Made by a program: the position numbers and the translations under genes. Of a stretch of 64,000 nucleotides of DNA, positions 45,623-54,197 are shown one piece after another. The notes beneath the pieces are model-generated. The model was not told where the DNA came from. It ran no database searches and saw nothing but the letters and a program-made list of their open reading frames with translations. This DNA comes from Pseudooctadecabacter sp. (GTDB taxonomy: Bacteria > Pseudomonadota > Alphaproteobacteria > Rhodobacterales > Rhodobacteraceae). Each line of letters begins with the position of its first letter. Position 1 is the first letter of the stretch. Location of the stretch: contig NZ_JAHDGE010000005.1 of the NCBI RefSeq assembly GCF_020627745.1, positions 19,437 to 83,436 on the forward strand, in the 5' to 3' direction.

Positions 45623-46477
45623 ATGGGTTATCATACCAAATTTCTGGCCACTGCGGCTGCCTTTGCACTGACCGCCGGAACGGCGCTGGCAGACGCGCAT
45701 TCCGAACCGACAGCCGATACGGTCGTGGCCTCTGTCGATGGCACGGAGATTACGCTGGGCCAGATGATTATGCTGCGGGCACAGCTTCCCGCGCAATATC
45801 AGCAGCTGCCCGACGAAGTGGTGTTTAACGGGCTTGTCGATCAGCTGGTGAACCAGCAACTGCTGGCCAATTCGCTTGATGAGACGCCGGCCCGTGTCGA
45901 AATGACCCTCGAGAACGAGTTTCGGTCGCTGATGGCTGGTGAGGTTGTGAATTCCATCACCTCGGCCCCTGTGGATGAAGCAGACCTTCAGGCTGCCTAT
46001 GATGCCCGTTTCGAAGGCGTCGAGCCGACAATGGAATTTAACGCAGCACACATCCTTGTCGAGACCGAGGAAGAAGCCCAGGAGATTGTGACCCTTCTGG
46101 AAGGCGGCGCCGATTTTGCCGAAACGGCGCAAGACCGGTCCACAGGGCCATCAGGCCCGAATGGCGGCAACCTCGGCTGGTTCGGTCCGGGCATGATGGT
46201 CGCACCGTTCGAAGAAGCGGTCATGGCCCTTGAGGTTGGCGAAATTTCCGCCCCTGTCGAAACGCAATTCGGCTGGCATGTGGTCAAGCTGAACGAAACG
46301 CGCCAGTCCGACCTGCCCACCCTGGATGAGTTGCGGGCGGAACTGACATCGGAGGTTCAGCAGGCGGAGCTTACGGCCCTGATCGCGTCCCTGACGGAAG
46401 AGGCCGAGATCACACTGCCCGAAGCCGGTGATTTCGACTACTCGGTTATTCAGAACCTCGATCTTCTGGAAGAGTAA
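45623..46477 (+). CDS. Parvulin-type peptidyl-prolyl isomerase, exported
   Basis: Periplasmic folding helper of about 284 residues. A signal peptide (KFLATAAAFALTAGTALADA) is followed by a helical chaperone part (about 35-135) and a parvulin domain (FNAAHILVETEEEAQEIVTLLEGGADFAETAQDRSTGPSGPNGGNLGWFGPGMM through PVETQFGWHVVKLNETR). This is the SurA/PrsA-like class. Placed divergently from secA, it would handle proteins that SecA exports. It overlaps argJ by one base (TAATG). Confidence 0.92.
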   Translation: MGYHTKFLATAAAFALTAGTALADAHSEPTADTVVASVDGTEITLGQMIMLRAQLPAQYQQLPDEVVFNGLVDQLVNQQLLANSLDETPARVEMTLENEFRSLMAGEVVNSITSAPVDEADLQAAYDARFEGVEPTMEFNAAHILVETEEEAQEIVTLLEGGADFAETAQDRSTGPSGPNGGNLGWFGPGMMVAPFEEAVMALEVGEISAPVETQFGWHVVKLNETRQSDLPTLDELRAELTSEVQQAELTALIASLTEEAEITLPEAGDFDYSVIQNLDLLEE

Positions 46478-47691
46478 TGGCCCTTTCCCCGTTTGCCCCC
46501 GCGTCGTTTCCCGATTTGCCTGTCATTGACGGGGTCCGGTTTGCATCGGCGGCGGCGGGGGTCCGATACAAGGGCCGCACAGATGTGATGCTGGCTGAAC
46601 TGGTCGCCGGCACATCTGTGGCGGGGGTCTTTACACGATCATCCACAAGGTCCGCCCCGGTTCTGGATTGTCAGGCGAAACTGGGCAGTGACCCATCCAC
46701 CCCTGCAGCGATCCTTGTGAACTCCGGCAATTCCAACGCTTTCACCGGGTCAGCGGGCGAAAAGTCGGTTGCGGCGATTTGCGATGCGGTCGCAGCGGCC
46801 ACCGGTGTTGCGGCAGATCGGATTTTCACCGCCTCTACCGGCGTCATCGGTGAACGTCTTCCCCATGATCGGATCACCACCGTTATCGAGGGGCTGAAGG
46901 GCGATCTTGCCCCCGAAGGGATCGAGGGCGCGGCCCGCGCCATCATGACCACAGATACCTTTGCCAAAGGCGCAAGTGCCTCAATCGAGATTGAGGGCGA
47001 AACCGTCAAGATTGCGGGCATCGCCAAAGGGTCCGGCATGATTGCGCCCGATATGGCGACGATGCTTGTCTACCTGTTCACCGATGCCAAAATAGAACAG
47101 CCCGCACTGCAGGCCCTGTTGGGCGCGCTGACCGATCAGACGTTCAATTGCATCACCGTCGACAGCGACACATCAACATCGGACAGCCTTATGATCGCCG
47201 CGACGGGCACCTCTGGTGTCGATGTGACGGAATCCGCCGGTTTCACACAGGCGTTGTACGGTGTCATGCTCGACCTTGCGCATCAGGTTGTAAAAGATGG
47301 CGAAGGTGCCACGAAGTTCGTCGAAGTGCGCGTGACGGGCGCTGCAACCGATCTGGAAGCCCGGAAAGTCGGGCTCTCTATCGCCAATTCCCCCCTCGTG
47401 AAAACGGCCATAGCTGGCGAGGACCCGAATTGGGGCCGGATTGTCATGGCGGTCGGCAAATCCGGTTGTCAGGCGGATCGGGACAAGCTGACGATCAGGT
47501 TCGGGGATATTCTGGTGGCCGAACACGGCTGGGTATCGCCCACATATACCGAAGACACCGGCGCGGCCTACATGCGCAACGAGACGATCGAGATTTCTGT
47601 CGATCTTGGAATCGCGGGCGGTTTGGGCACGGTATGGACCTGTGATCTGACCCATGGCTACATCACCATCAATGCGGATTACCGGTCGTGA
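46477..47691 (+). CDS. argJ: Arginine biosynthesis bifunctional protein ArgJ
   Basis: Glutamate N-acetyltransferase, which recycles acetyl groups from acetylornithine and, when bifunctional, also makes N-acetylglutamate. The 404 residues are the full proenzyme. The self-cleavage site is the Ala-Thr bond in KGSGMIAPDMATML, putting the nucleophile at Thr195. FTRSSTRSAPV and the closing WTCDLTHGYITINADYRS are typical. It is packed between the parvulin gene and mutT, overlapping both. Confidence 0.95.
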   Translation: MALSPFAPASFPDLPVIDGVRFASAAAGVRYKGRTDVMLAELVAGTSVAGVFTRSSTRSAPVLDCQAKLGSDPSTPAAILVNSGNSNAFTGSAGEKSVAAICDAVAAATGVAADRIFTASTGVIGERLPHDRITTVIEGLKGDLAPEGIEGAARAIMTTDTFAKGASASIEIEGETVKIAGIAKGSGMIAPDMATMLVYLFTDAKIEQPALQALLGALTDQTFNCITVDSDTSTSDSLMIAATGTSGVDVTESAGFTQALYGVMLDLAHQVVKDGEGATKFVEVRVTGAATDLEARKVGLSIANSPLVKTAIAGEDPNWGRIVMAVGKSGCQADRDKLTIRFGDILVAEHGWVSPTYTEDTGAAYMRNETIEISVDLGIAGGLGTVWTCDLTHGYITINADYRS

Positions 47692-48086
47692 AATCTGTTC
47701 TGGTGTCTGCCGTTGCACTTATTGATGTCGATGGTCGGGTGTTGCTGGCCCAACGGCCCGAAGGAAAATCCATGGCAGGCCTATGGGAATTTCCGGGCGG
47801 TAAGGTAGAGGCGGGCGAAACGCCGGAAGCGGCATTGATCCGTGAGCTGGACGAAGAACTCGGCATACAGACCTGGAATTCCTGCCTCGCGCCGCTGACG
47901 TTTGCCAGTCATGTCTATGAAGACTTCCATCTGCTGATGCCGCTGTTTGCCTGCCGAAAGTGGGAGGGCACACCCCGTCCGCGGGAAGGCCAAACGTTGA
48001 AATGGGTGCAGGGCAAGGACCTGAGGAATTATCCGATGCCTGCGGCCGACGTCCCCCTTATCCCGATCCTGAGAGATTGGCTTTGA
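47688..48086 (+). CDS. mutT: MutT-type 8-oxo-dGTP diphosphatase
   Basis: Nudix hydrolase that cleans oxidised dGTP from the pool. The 132 residues contain the Nudix box GGKVEAGETPEAALIRELDEELGI (G-x5-E-x7-REL-x-EE-x-GI, about 37-60). The start is GTG at 47688, sharing bases with the argJ stop (GTGA), so it is translated by coupling. The end ALIPILRDWL-like tail fits MutT. A GGGCTGCAGCCC palindrome 40 nt downstream may help end the transcript. Confidence 0.93.
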   Translation: MKSVLVSAVALIDVDGRVLLAQRPEGKSMAGLWEFPGGKVEAGETPEAALIRELDEELGIQTWNSCLAPLTFASHVYEDFHLLMPLFACRKWEGTPRPREGQTLKWVQGKDLRNYPMPAADVPLIPILRDWL

Positions 48087-48207
48087 CCTTACAGTAAATT
48101 CATCTAGCCTTCTGACTGTGGGGGCTGCAGCCCTTTGATCGTTGTTTTGTATCCGCGGATCAGGAGTGAGGTCCGCAACATTTCAAGCATTACCTGGGGA
48201 GGATGTT

Positions 48208-48345
48208 ATGCTTCGGACGATTACGGTAGGAAACTACGTTCAAATTCAGGGGCTTTTCGTAAAGGAACTGTCGAACGGATGCGTCGTCGTGTCTGTGAAT
48301 GACCGACTTTACGAGGGGACGCCGGTGTCGAGACGACCAAGCTGA
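48208..48345 (+). CDS. 45-residue conserved-looking small protein
   Basis: MLRTITVGNYVQIQGLFVKE is followed by LSNGCVVVSVNDRLYEGTPV and a short basic tail. GGGGAGGA at 48196-48203 is an excellent ribosome-binding site for the ATG at 48208; the longer frame from 48142 is not needed. Alternating hydrophobic residues suggest a small beta-barrel, possibly KOW/SH3-like. I recall similar short proteins in other Rhodobacterales but no function. A strong bidirectional terminator follows at 48371. Confidence 0.75.
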   Translation: MLRTITVGNYVQIQGLFVKELSNGCVVVSVNDRLYEGTPVSRRPS

Positions 48346-48370
48346 GATTTTGATATATTCAAAAAAAGGA

Positions 48371-48400
48371 AAGGGACGCCGGATTGGCGTCCCTTTTTAT
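48371..48400. terminator. Bidirectional terminator between the small gene and infB
   Basis: AAGGGACGCC (48371-48380) pairs with GGCGTCCCTT (48386-48395) around GGATT. It is preceded by seven A and followed by TTTTAT, so it has a U tract on both strands and can end both the 48208 gene and the infB operon. Confidence 0.85.
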
Positions 48401-48423
48401 GTTTTTATGTTCTGGTCTGGAAT

Positions 48424-50907
48424 TTAGAGAGACCGTTCTACTTCTTCGCGCTCGAAAATTTCGATCACGTCATCCGGACGGATATCTTCGTAATTCTCGA
48501 ACGCCATGCCGCATTCCTGCCCGGACTGAACCTCGGCCACTTCATCTTTGAAGCGTTTCAGCGTCTTCAATGTGCCTTCGTGGATCACCACGTCGTCGCG
48601 CAGCAAACGCACACCGGCGGACCGGCGCGCAACGCCTTCGGTGACCAGACAACCAGCGATTTTGCCGACGTTGGACACCTTGAAGACCTCTTTGATCTTC
48701 GCGTAACCGATGAACTTTTCGCGCACTTCCGCAGACAGCAGACCTGAGGCCGCTGCTTTCACATCATCCACAAGATCGTAGATGATCGAGTAGTAACGGA
48801 TCTCGACGCCCTTTTGGTTGGCGGTGTTCCGCGCTGACGCATTGGCACGCACGTTAAAGCCAATCACCGGAGCGCCGGAGGCTTCGGCCAGACCAACATC
48901 CGATTCCGTGATCGCACCCACACCGGAGTGCAGAACCCGCACACGGACTTCGTCGTTGCCAATTTTCTCCATCGCCTGAACGATAGCCTCGGCAGAACCC
49001 TGCACGTCGGCTTTCACCAGAATGGGCAGTTCGGACACGTTTTCATCGGCCTTGGCATTTGCCATCAACTGATCAAGGGTCACAGCCGCACCGGCAGCCG
49101 CGCGTTTTTCTTTCGCGGCATTCTCGCGGTATTCCGCAATCTCACGCGCCTGCGCCTCGGTGGATGTCACGTTCAGAACGTCACCGGCCTCAGGTGTACC
49201 GTTCAGGCCAAGAACCTCAACCGGAACCGATGGGCCAGCCTCTTTGACGCGGTCGCCTTTGTCGTCGATCAACGCGCGGACCTTGCCCCACTGTTCACCC
49301 ACAACAAAGATATCGCCTTGTTTGAGCGTGCCGGTTTCCACCAACACGGTCGCCACCGGACCGCGACCGACATCCAACTGCGCCTCGATCACGGCACCTT
49401 GGGCGGCGCGATCAGGGTTGGCCTTCAATTCGAGGATTTCGGACTGCAACGCAATCGCCTCAAGCAGTTCATCAAGGCCCTGACCGGTGGTCGCGGACAC
49501 TTCAACATCCTGCACTTCGCCGGACATCTTTTCGACGATGACTTCGTGCTGCAACAGATCGGTACGGACCTTATCTGGGTTCGCGGCGGGCTTGTCACAC
49601 TTGTTGATCGCCACAATCATCGGCACATTCGCGGCCTTTGCGTGATTGATCGCCTCAATCGTCTGCGGCATCACGGCGTCGTCCGCTGCAACCACCAGAA
49701 CCACGATATCCGTGACCTGCGCACCACGGGCACGCATGGAGGTAAACGCCGCGTGGCCAGGTGTATCGAGGAAGGTCAGAACAGACCCGCCTTCGGTTGT
49801 GACCTGATACGCACCGATGTGCTGGGTAATGCCACCGGCCTCACCCGCCACAACACGGGCGTTGCGGATTGCGTCCAGCAGCGATGTCTTACCGTGGTCG
49901 ACGTGACCCATGATTGTAATGACCGGTGGACGACCTTGCAGGTCTTCCGGTTTGTCATCAGCGATATTGATAACGTCTTCCACGTCGGCGTCTGATACGC
50001 GGACCACGTTGTGGCCGAATTCTTCAACGATCAGTTCAGCGGTATCCGCATCAATGGTCTGGGTCTGTGTCGCCATGATGCCATTGGTCATCAACGACTT
50101 CACAACATCCGCGACTTTCTCGGACATACGGTTGGCAAGTTCCGACACCATGATGGCTTCGGGAATTTGCACGTCACGAATGACCTTTTCGCGTTCGACC
50201 GCTTCGCCCATGGCTTTCTTGCGGGCACGTTCCTGCTGGCGCTTCATCTGCGCCATGGAACGGTGACGGCCACCTTCGCCGCCGCGCAAAGCCTGATTCA
50301 ATGTCAGCTTGCCAGACCGACGACCGTCGTCCTGCTTGGCTTTGCCACGACTGTCGCGGTCATTTTCTTTCTTGCGGGGGGTGGCAGCCGGTGCGGCACC
50401 ACCGGGCGCGCGACGCTGGGCCGGCGCAACTGCGGGATCAATCGCAGCAGGAGCGGCAGCGGCCTGCGCGGCAGCTTCGGCTTCGCGCTTTTTGCGCTCT
50501 TCCTCGTCCTGCTTGGCCTTAACGGCCTCCTCGCGCTCTTTTTCCTCGCGCTCTTTGGCTTCTTGTTCGGCACGCCTTTTGGCGCGTTCCTCAGCGCGGG
50601 CCTTTTCTTCGGCCTCACGTTTGGCCGCATCTTCCGCCTCGCGGGCCTTGGCGGCCTGCAATGCCTTCATGCGGCGTTCAAGTTCGGCCTCGGAAATACC
50701 GGCGGGCCGCTTGGACGGGTCACCGCCCAAAGGCGTTTTCGCAGCACCGCCAGATGCCGCAGGCTTGGCTGCACCGGGCTTGGGCACAACAACGCGCTTG
50801 CGCTTTGTTTCAACAACAACGCTTTTGGTCCGACCGTGGCTGAAGCTTTGCTTCACCTGACCGGGCCGTGCAATTCCAAGTGGTTTTTTGCCGTCTGAAT
50901 CGCTCAT
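48424..50907 (-). CDS. infB: Translation initiation factor IF-2
   Basis: Brings initiator fMet-tRNA to the ribosome. The 827 residues begin with a charged Lys/Arg/Glu/Ala-rich N-terminal region (about 1-240), then the G domain ([41 protein letters not shown]), and domains II-IV with the late [19 protein letters not shown] and [20 protein letters not shown]. It overlaps the YlxR gene by 4 nt (ATGA) at the end of the rimP-nusA-ylxR-infB operon. The long low-complexity N-terminus is normal for alphaproteobacteria. Confidence 0.98.
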   Translation of the reverse strand: MSDSDGKKPLGIARPGQVKQSFSHGRTKSVVVETKRKRVVVPKPGAAKPAASGGAAKTPLGGDPSKRPAGISEAELERRMKALQAAKAREAEDAAKREAEEKARAEERAKRRAEQEAKEREEKEREEAVKAKQDEEERKKREAEAAAQAAAAPAAIDPAVAPAQRRAPGGAAPAATPRKKENDRDSRGKAKQDDGRRSGKLTLNQALRGGEGGRHRSMAQMKRQQERARKKAMGEAVEREKVIRDVQIPEAIMVSELANRMSEKVADVVKSLMTNGIMATQTQTIDADTAELIVEEFGHNVVRVSDADVEDVINIADDKPEDLQGRPPVITIMGHVDHGKTSLLDAIRNARVVAGEAGGITQHIGAYQVTTEGGSVLTFLDTPGHAAFTSMRARGAQVTDIVVLVVAADDAVMPQTIEAINHAKAANVPMIVAINKCDKPAANPDKVRTDLLQHEVIVEKMSGEVQDVEVSATTGQGLDELLEAIALQSEILELKANPDRAAQGAVIEAQLDVGRGPVATVLVETGTLKQGDIFVVGEQWGKVRALIDDKGDRVKEAGPSVPVEVLGLNGTPEAGDVLNVTSTEAQAREIAEYRENAAKEKRAAAGAAVTLDQLMANAKADENVSELPILVKADVQGSAEAIVQAMEKIGNDEVRVRVLHSGVGAITESDVGLAEASGAPVIGFNVRANASARNTANQKGVEIRYYSIIYDLVDDVKAAASGLLSAEVREKFIGYAKIKEVFKVSNVGKIAGCLVTEGVARRSAGVRLLRDDVVIHEGTLKTLKRFKDEVAEVQSGQECGMAFENYEDIRPDDVIEIFEREEVERSL

Positions 50908-51536
50908 GTAGCTTTACTATCCTCTCGGGCGGTGTCGTCACCGCCACTTATCTCTCGCAGGCTTCTCAGCTTTGCGGCTTCCTCTACTACACGGTCACTG
51001 AGTCCACCAGAGGCGAGCGCCCCATGTATCACAGTTTGCCGTCCGAATGCCAAACCCAATTCCTGAGCCGTCAGGCATCCGTAATATCGTGCGCCCTCAG
51101 GCGTCCAAAGTTTCGTCTTTCCGCGCTCGGACCCGTCAGAGGCCTGAAGCAATGCGCGGACATTGGCCCCGCCAGCCAACCATCCTTTGACCTTTTCAAA
51201 CCCGCAAACTGCGAGGCCCGCCTTTCGGGCCAGGGCAATCAGGTCAACAACCCGTCGCGCGAGTTGGCGTTCCACCTCATCGGCCAGACCATCGGGCACC
51301 TGCACAGGGGCCTTCGCCGACTTGGAGAATTGTCCCCGTCCGGCTTTGTCCAGCGCATCGCGGCTTGCGGTCACCCACATGCCACGACCCGGCAGCTTTT
51401 CAAGCACATCCGGCACAACCGACCCGTCAGGACCTACGACAAAACGGATCAGCCCCGCCTTGGGCGAGACGTCACCGGTGACGATGCACCGGCGGTCTGG
51501 GACATCACGGTCCTTGGTGCGTCCACCACGCGCCAT
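50904..51536 (-). CDS. ylxR: YlxR (DUF448)/L7Ae-type RNA-binding protein
   Basis: About 210 residues. The N-terminal YlxR fold has [42 protein letters not shown]. The C-terminal half (from about 105) is L7Ae/L30e-like ([27 protein letters not shown]), so both RNA-binding modules are in one chain. I begin at [17 protein letters not shown] (51536), which leaves 22 nt after nusA. Its place between nusA and infB is conserved across bacteria; it probably acts on rRNA or translation. Confidence 0.93.
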   Translation of the reverse strand: MARGGRTKDRDVPDRRCIVTGDVSPKAGLIRFVVGPDGSVVPDVLEKLPGRGMWVTASRDALDKAGRGQFSKSAKAPVQVPDGLADEVERQLARRVVDLIALARKAGLAVCGFEKVKGWLAGGANVRALLQASDGSERGKTKLWTPEGARYYGCLTAQELGLAFGRQTVIHGALASGGLSDRVVEEAAKLRSLREISGGDDTAREDSKAT

Positions 51537-51558
51537 CAGGTGCCTCGGAGGCCTGAGA

Positions 51559-53166
51559 TCAGGCCTCCTGCTCCTCGTCTTCGGCGGGCTCTTCGGCAGA
51601 CACAAGGTCATCCGGATCGACCCAACCCAGCATAACGCGGGCTGTCATGATCATGTCCTGTGCTTCCTCAAGGCTGATATCGAAGGGTTCAAGCGACCCG
51701 TCATCTTTGCTGCGCTCGCCGTCCACGACGGTCCAGCCACCGGCCAGTTCCCAATCCGCACAGGTTGCAAAATCCTCAAGCGTTTTAACGCCGTCGTTTG
51801 CCAGCGCTTCAATCATTTGGGGTGTGAGACCTTCGAATGCAATAAGGCTGTCTTCGACGCCCAACGCACGGGCATTCTCCAGCGCCTTGGCGTTCTGTGC
51901 GTCAATGACGTCACGGGCACGGGCCTGCAATTCACCTGCGGTGGCCTCATCGACGCCGTCGATGACCAGCAATTCGTCCACTTCGACGTAAGCCACCTCT
52001 TCAAGGTTGGTGAACCCTTCGGAGACCAGCAACTGGGCAAAGAATTCATCCAGATCAAGAGTTTCCATAAACAGCTTGGTACGAACCTCAAACTCCGCCT
52101 GACGACGCTTGGATTCTTCTTCTTCGGTCAAGATGTCGATATCGAGACCGGTCAGCTGGGACGCCAGACGCACGTTCTGGCCCCGACGGCCGATCGCCAG
52201 CGACAACTGCTCCTCTGGAACGACGACCTCGATCCGTTCGGCGTCTTCATCAAAAACGACCTTGGACACTTCAGCAGGCTGAAGCGCGTTCACCAAGAAC
52301 GTCGGCATGTCCTCGTTCCACGGGATGATGTCGATCTTTTCACCCTGCAATTCGTTCACAACGGCCTGCACGCGGCTGCCGCGCATACCCACGCAGGCGC
52401 CGACGGGGTCGATGGATCCGTCATAGGAGATTACGGCAATCTTGGCGCGCGACCCGGGGTCACGGGCGACAGCCTTGATCTCGATAATGCCTTCGTAGAT
52501 TTCAGGCACTTCCATCTTGAACAGTTCCGCCATGAATTCGGGCGCGGTGCGGCTCAGGAAGATTTGGGGACCACGCTGTTCGCGACGCACGTCCTTGATG
52601 AAACACCGGATGCGATCGTTCGGGCGATAGCTTTCGCGACCGATCTTTTCGTTGCGACGCAGGATCGCCTCACCGGTGCCGACGTCAACGATAACGTTGC
52701 CGTATTCCTCGCGCTTGACCTGCGCGTTGATGATGGTGCCGGCGCGGTCTTTGAAATCTTCGTATTGCTTGTCACGCTCCGCTTCGCGGACCTTTTGCAG
52801 GATCACCTGTTTCGCCGATTGCGCGGCAATACGGCCCATTTCGACAGGCGGGACCTCCTCGATCAGCTGCTGGCCGACCTCGGGGTTCTCCATATACTGC
52901 TTGGCCTGCTCAACCGTGAATTCAGCCTGATAGTTTTCAAGCTCCTCATCCTCGACCACGGTGCGCACACGTGTGAACGTTGCACGGCCCGTCTTGCGGT
53001 CGATGCTGACACGAATATCCATTTCCGCGCCGTAGCGGGATTTGGCAGCACGGGCGAGGCTTTCTTCCATCGCCTCGACAACCAGTCCGGGATCAATCTG
53101 TTTTTCGCGGGCCACGGCCTCGGCGGTTTGCAACAGTTCAAGCTGGTTGGCAGATGTAATCGCCAT
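51559..53166 (-). CDS. nusA: Transcription termination/antitermination factor NusA
   Basis: Binds RNA polymerase and modulates pausing, termination and rRNA antitermination. The 535 residues show the N-terminal polymerase-binding domain ([21 protein letters not shown]), S1 domain (GTIINAQVKREEYGNVIVDVGTGEAILRRNEKI), two KH domains (GSRAKIAVISYDGSIDPVGACVGMRGSRVQAVVNELQGEKIDI, LAIGRRGQNVRLASQLTG) and C-terminal acidic helix-hairpin repeats. The start shares a base with the rimP stop. NusA could act on its own operon's leader attenuator at 53791-53813. Confidence 0.98.
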   Translation of the reverse strand: MAITSANQLELLQTAEAVAREKQIDPGLVVEAMEESLARAAKSRYGAEMDIRVSIDRKTGRATFTRVRTVVEDEELENYQAEFTVEQAKQYMENPEVGQQLIEEVPPVEMGRIAAQSAKQVILQKVREAERDKQYEDFKDRAGTIINAQVKREEYGNVIVDVGTGEAILRRNEKIGRESYRPNDRIRCFIKDVRREQRGPQIFLSRTAPEFMAELFKMEVPEIYEGIIEIKAVARDPGSRAKIAVISYDGSIDPVGACVGMRGSRVQAVVNELQGEKIDIIPWNEDMPTFLVNALQPAEVSKVVFDEDAERIEVVVPEEQLSLAIGRRGQNVRLASQLTGLDIDILTEEEESKRRQAEFEVRTKLFMETLDLDEFFAQLLVSEGFTNLEEVAYVEVDELLVIDGVDEATAGELQARARDVIDAQNAKALENARALGVEDSLIAFEGLTPQMIEALANDGVKTLEDFATCADWELAGGWTVVDGERSKDDGSLEPFDISLEEAQDMIMTARVMLGWVDPDDLVSAEEPAEDEEQEA

Positions 53167-53759
53167 CAGTCTTTCTCCTCTTCAGAGCCGTCCAACACGG
53201 TCTCAACTTCGTCAAATTGTGTCTCGTCGATCTGACCGGCATCCTTGCGGCCGCGCAAAACATCGCGGATCAACTCATCGGTCAGAACAAGTTTCGCATC
53301 GGTCAGCCAGTCGAATTGCAAGCCGATGGTCAAAGGTTCGCCGTTCTCTTCAATTTCGATCAGAACTTCGGACCCTTCGATCCCCTGCAAAGTGCCCTTG
53401 AACCGGCGGCGCCCGTCGATCAGCTGTTCGGTTTCGATCTTGGCCTCAAACCCGTCCCATTGTTCAAAATCCTTGAGACGCGTCAGGGGACGGTCGATGC
53501 CGGGGCTTGAAACCTCAAGCGTGTAGGCATCAAGAATCGGGTCTTCCACATCAAGAACCGCAGACACCGCAGTGCTGATCTGCGCACAATCATCGACCTC
53601 AATCGTGCCATCGGGTTTCTGCGCCATGATCTGCAGGATCGATTCCTTGCCGGTCATCAGACGCACGCGCACGACCTCATACCCCATGTCTTCAACGACC
53701 GGGGTAATGATTTCTGTGATGCGGCGGTCCATGGCCGCGCGGGCGATCAGGTCTGACAT
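53166..53759 (-). CDS. rimP: Ribosome maturation factor RimP
   Basis: Needed for 30S subunit assembly. About 197 residues, with the N-terminal RimP domain ([63 protein letters not shown]) followed by [21 protein letters not shown] and a C-terminal SH3-like domain. I use the ATG at 53759 with AGAGGA 5 nt upstream; the extended frame to 53966 would translate through the leader terminator. First gene of the operon with nusA, ylxR and infB. Confidence 0.95.
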   Translation of the reverse strand: MSDLIARAAMDRRITEIITPVVEDMGYEVVRVRLMTGKESILQIMAQKPDGTIEVDDCAQISTAVSAVLDVEDPILDAYTLEVSSPGIDRPLTRLKDFEQWDGFEAKIETEQLIDGRRRFKGTLQGIEGSEVLIEIEENGEPLTIGLQFDWLTDAKLVLTDELIRDVLRGRKDAGQIDETQFDEVETVLDGSEEEKD

Positions 53760-53790
53760 TGGGTCCTCTGGCGTGTTGGACAGCGGGCAC

Positions 53791-53813
53791 AAAAAAACGG
53801 GCCCGCGGCCCGT
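53791..53813 (-). promoter_or_regulatory. Terminator-like attenuator in the rimP operon leader
   Basis: On the minus strand ACGGGCC pairs perfectly with GGCCCGT around GCG, followed by seven T, ending about 32 nt before the rimP start. No gene lies between the promoter at 53867-53895 and this hairpin, so a terminator here can only control the operon itself. A second stem, GCTTCGG/CCGAAGC (53829-53851), precedes it. Confidence 0.7.
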
Positions 53814-53866
53814 TGGTGTATCCGGTGGGCTTCGGGGGTGGAGGCCGAAGCGCCGCTGTTGAGGGA

Positions 53867-53895
53867 CATATACGGGCACCGGAACAAAACTGCAA
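53867..53895 (-). promoter_or_regulatory. Sigma-70-type promoter of rimP-nusA-ylxR-infB
   Basis: On the minus strand TTGCAG (53890-53895) and TATATG (53867-53872) are separated by 17 nt, a good housekeeping promoter. Transcription would start near 53860 and give a leader of about 100 nt with two hairpins before rimP. Confidence 0.6.
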
Positions 53896-53995
53896 GGGCT
53901 GCTTCTGTCCGGTCCAAAGGGCCGCACCCCCCCGCCCAAAATCCGCCCCAATCGGTCGTTAACCATACCCCGTCAAAGATGAAAGGAGTTCAAAC

Positions 53996-54121
53996 ATGGA
54001 CATGACATTGTTGTTCGCAGTCGGTGGAGGGTCGTTCTTGTGCGGCGTCGCGCTGATGTATCTGGTGATGATGCGCACCATGAAAAAACGTATCGCGGAA
54101 GGCGCGTTTACGCCTGCATAA
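53996..54121 (+). CDS. 41-residue single-span membrane protein
   Basis: MDMTLLFAVGGGSFLCGVALMYLVMMRTMKKRI is one hydrophobic helix followed by a basic, cytoplasm-type end, and the last residues are AEGAFTPA. AAAGGAG at 53982-53988 is 7 nt before the ATG and is a near-perfect ribosome-binding site. The gene is divergent from the rimP operon and sits just before the stress-type AI-2E permease gene. I recognise no family. Confidence 0.7.
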   Translation: MDMTLLFAVGGGSFLCGVALMYLVMMRTMKKRIAEGAFTPA

Positions 54122-54125
54122 AAAA

Positions 54126-54156
54126 GGTTTCCGCAAGCGCACTTGCTTGCGGAACC
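54126..54156 (-). terminator. Stem-loop between the 41-residue gene and the AI-2E permease
   Basis: GGTTTCCGCAAGC pairs with GCTTGCGGAACC (one bulged T) around GCACTT. The T run is on the minus-strand side, so as a classical terminator it would stop leftward transcripts. The GGAAC element at 54151 is part of its right arm. Confidence 0.5.
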
Positions 54157-54176
54157 TTCCTGACCAGCTTCGCGTT
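54151..54176 (+). promoter_or_regulatory. EcfG-type general-stress promoter of the AI-2E permease
   Basis: GGAAC (54151-54155), 17 nt, CGTT (54173-54176). This is an exact match to the consensus GGAAC-N16/17-CGTT of alphaproteobacterial EcfG. Transcription would start only 10-20 nt before the coding start, favouring the ATG at 54198. The same sequence and spacer recur at 58526-58551 and 59544-59569. Confidence 0.7.
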
Positions 54177-54197
54177 TCATCATACATCGTGAAAGAA

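Noticed and set aside
51163-53235. 690-codon plus-strand frame opposite ylxR and nusA
   Set aside because: It spans two real genes and their junction on the other strand, with no domain of its own.
53957-53965. GTTAACCAT as a CtrA half-site before the 41-residue gene
   Set aside because: The second TTAA half-site at the required spacing is absent; single half-sites are frequent by chance.
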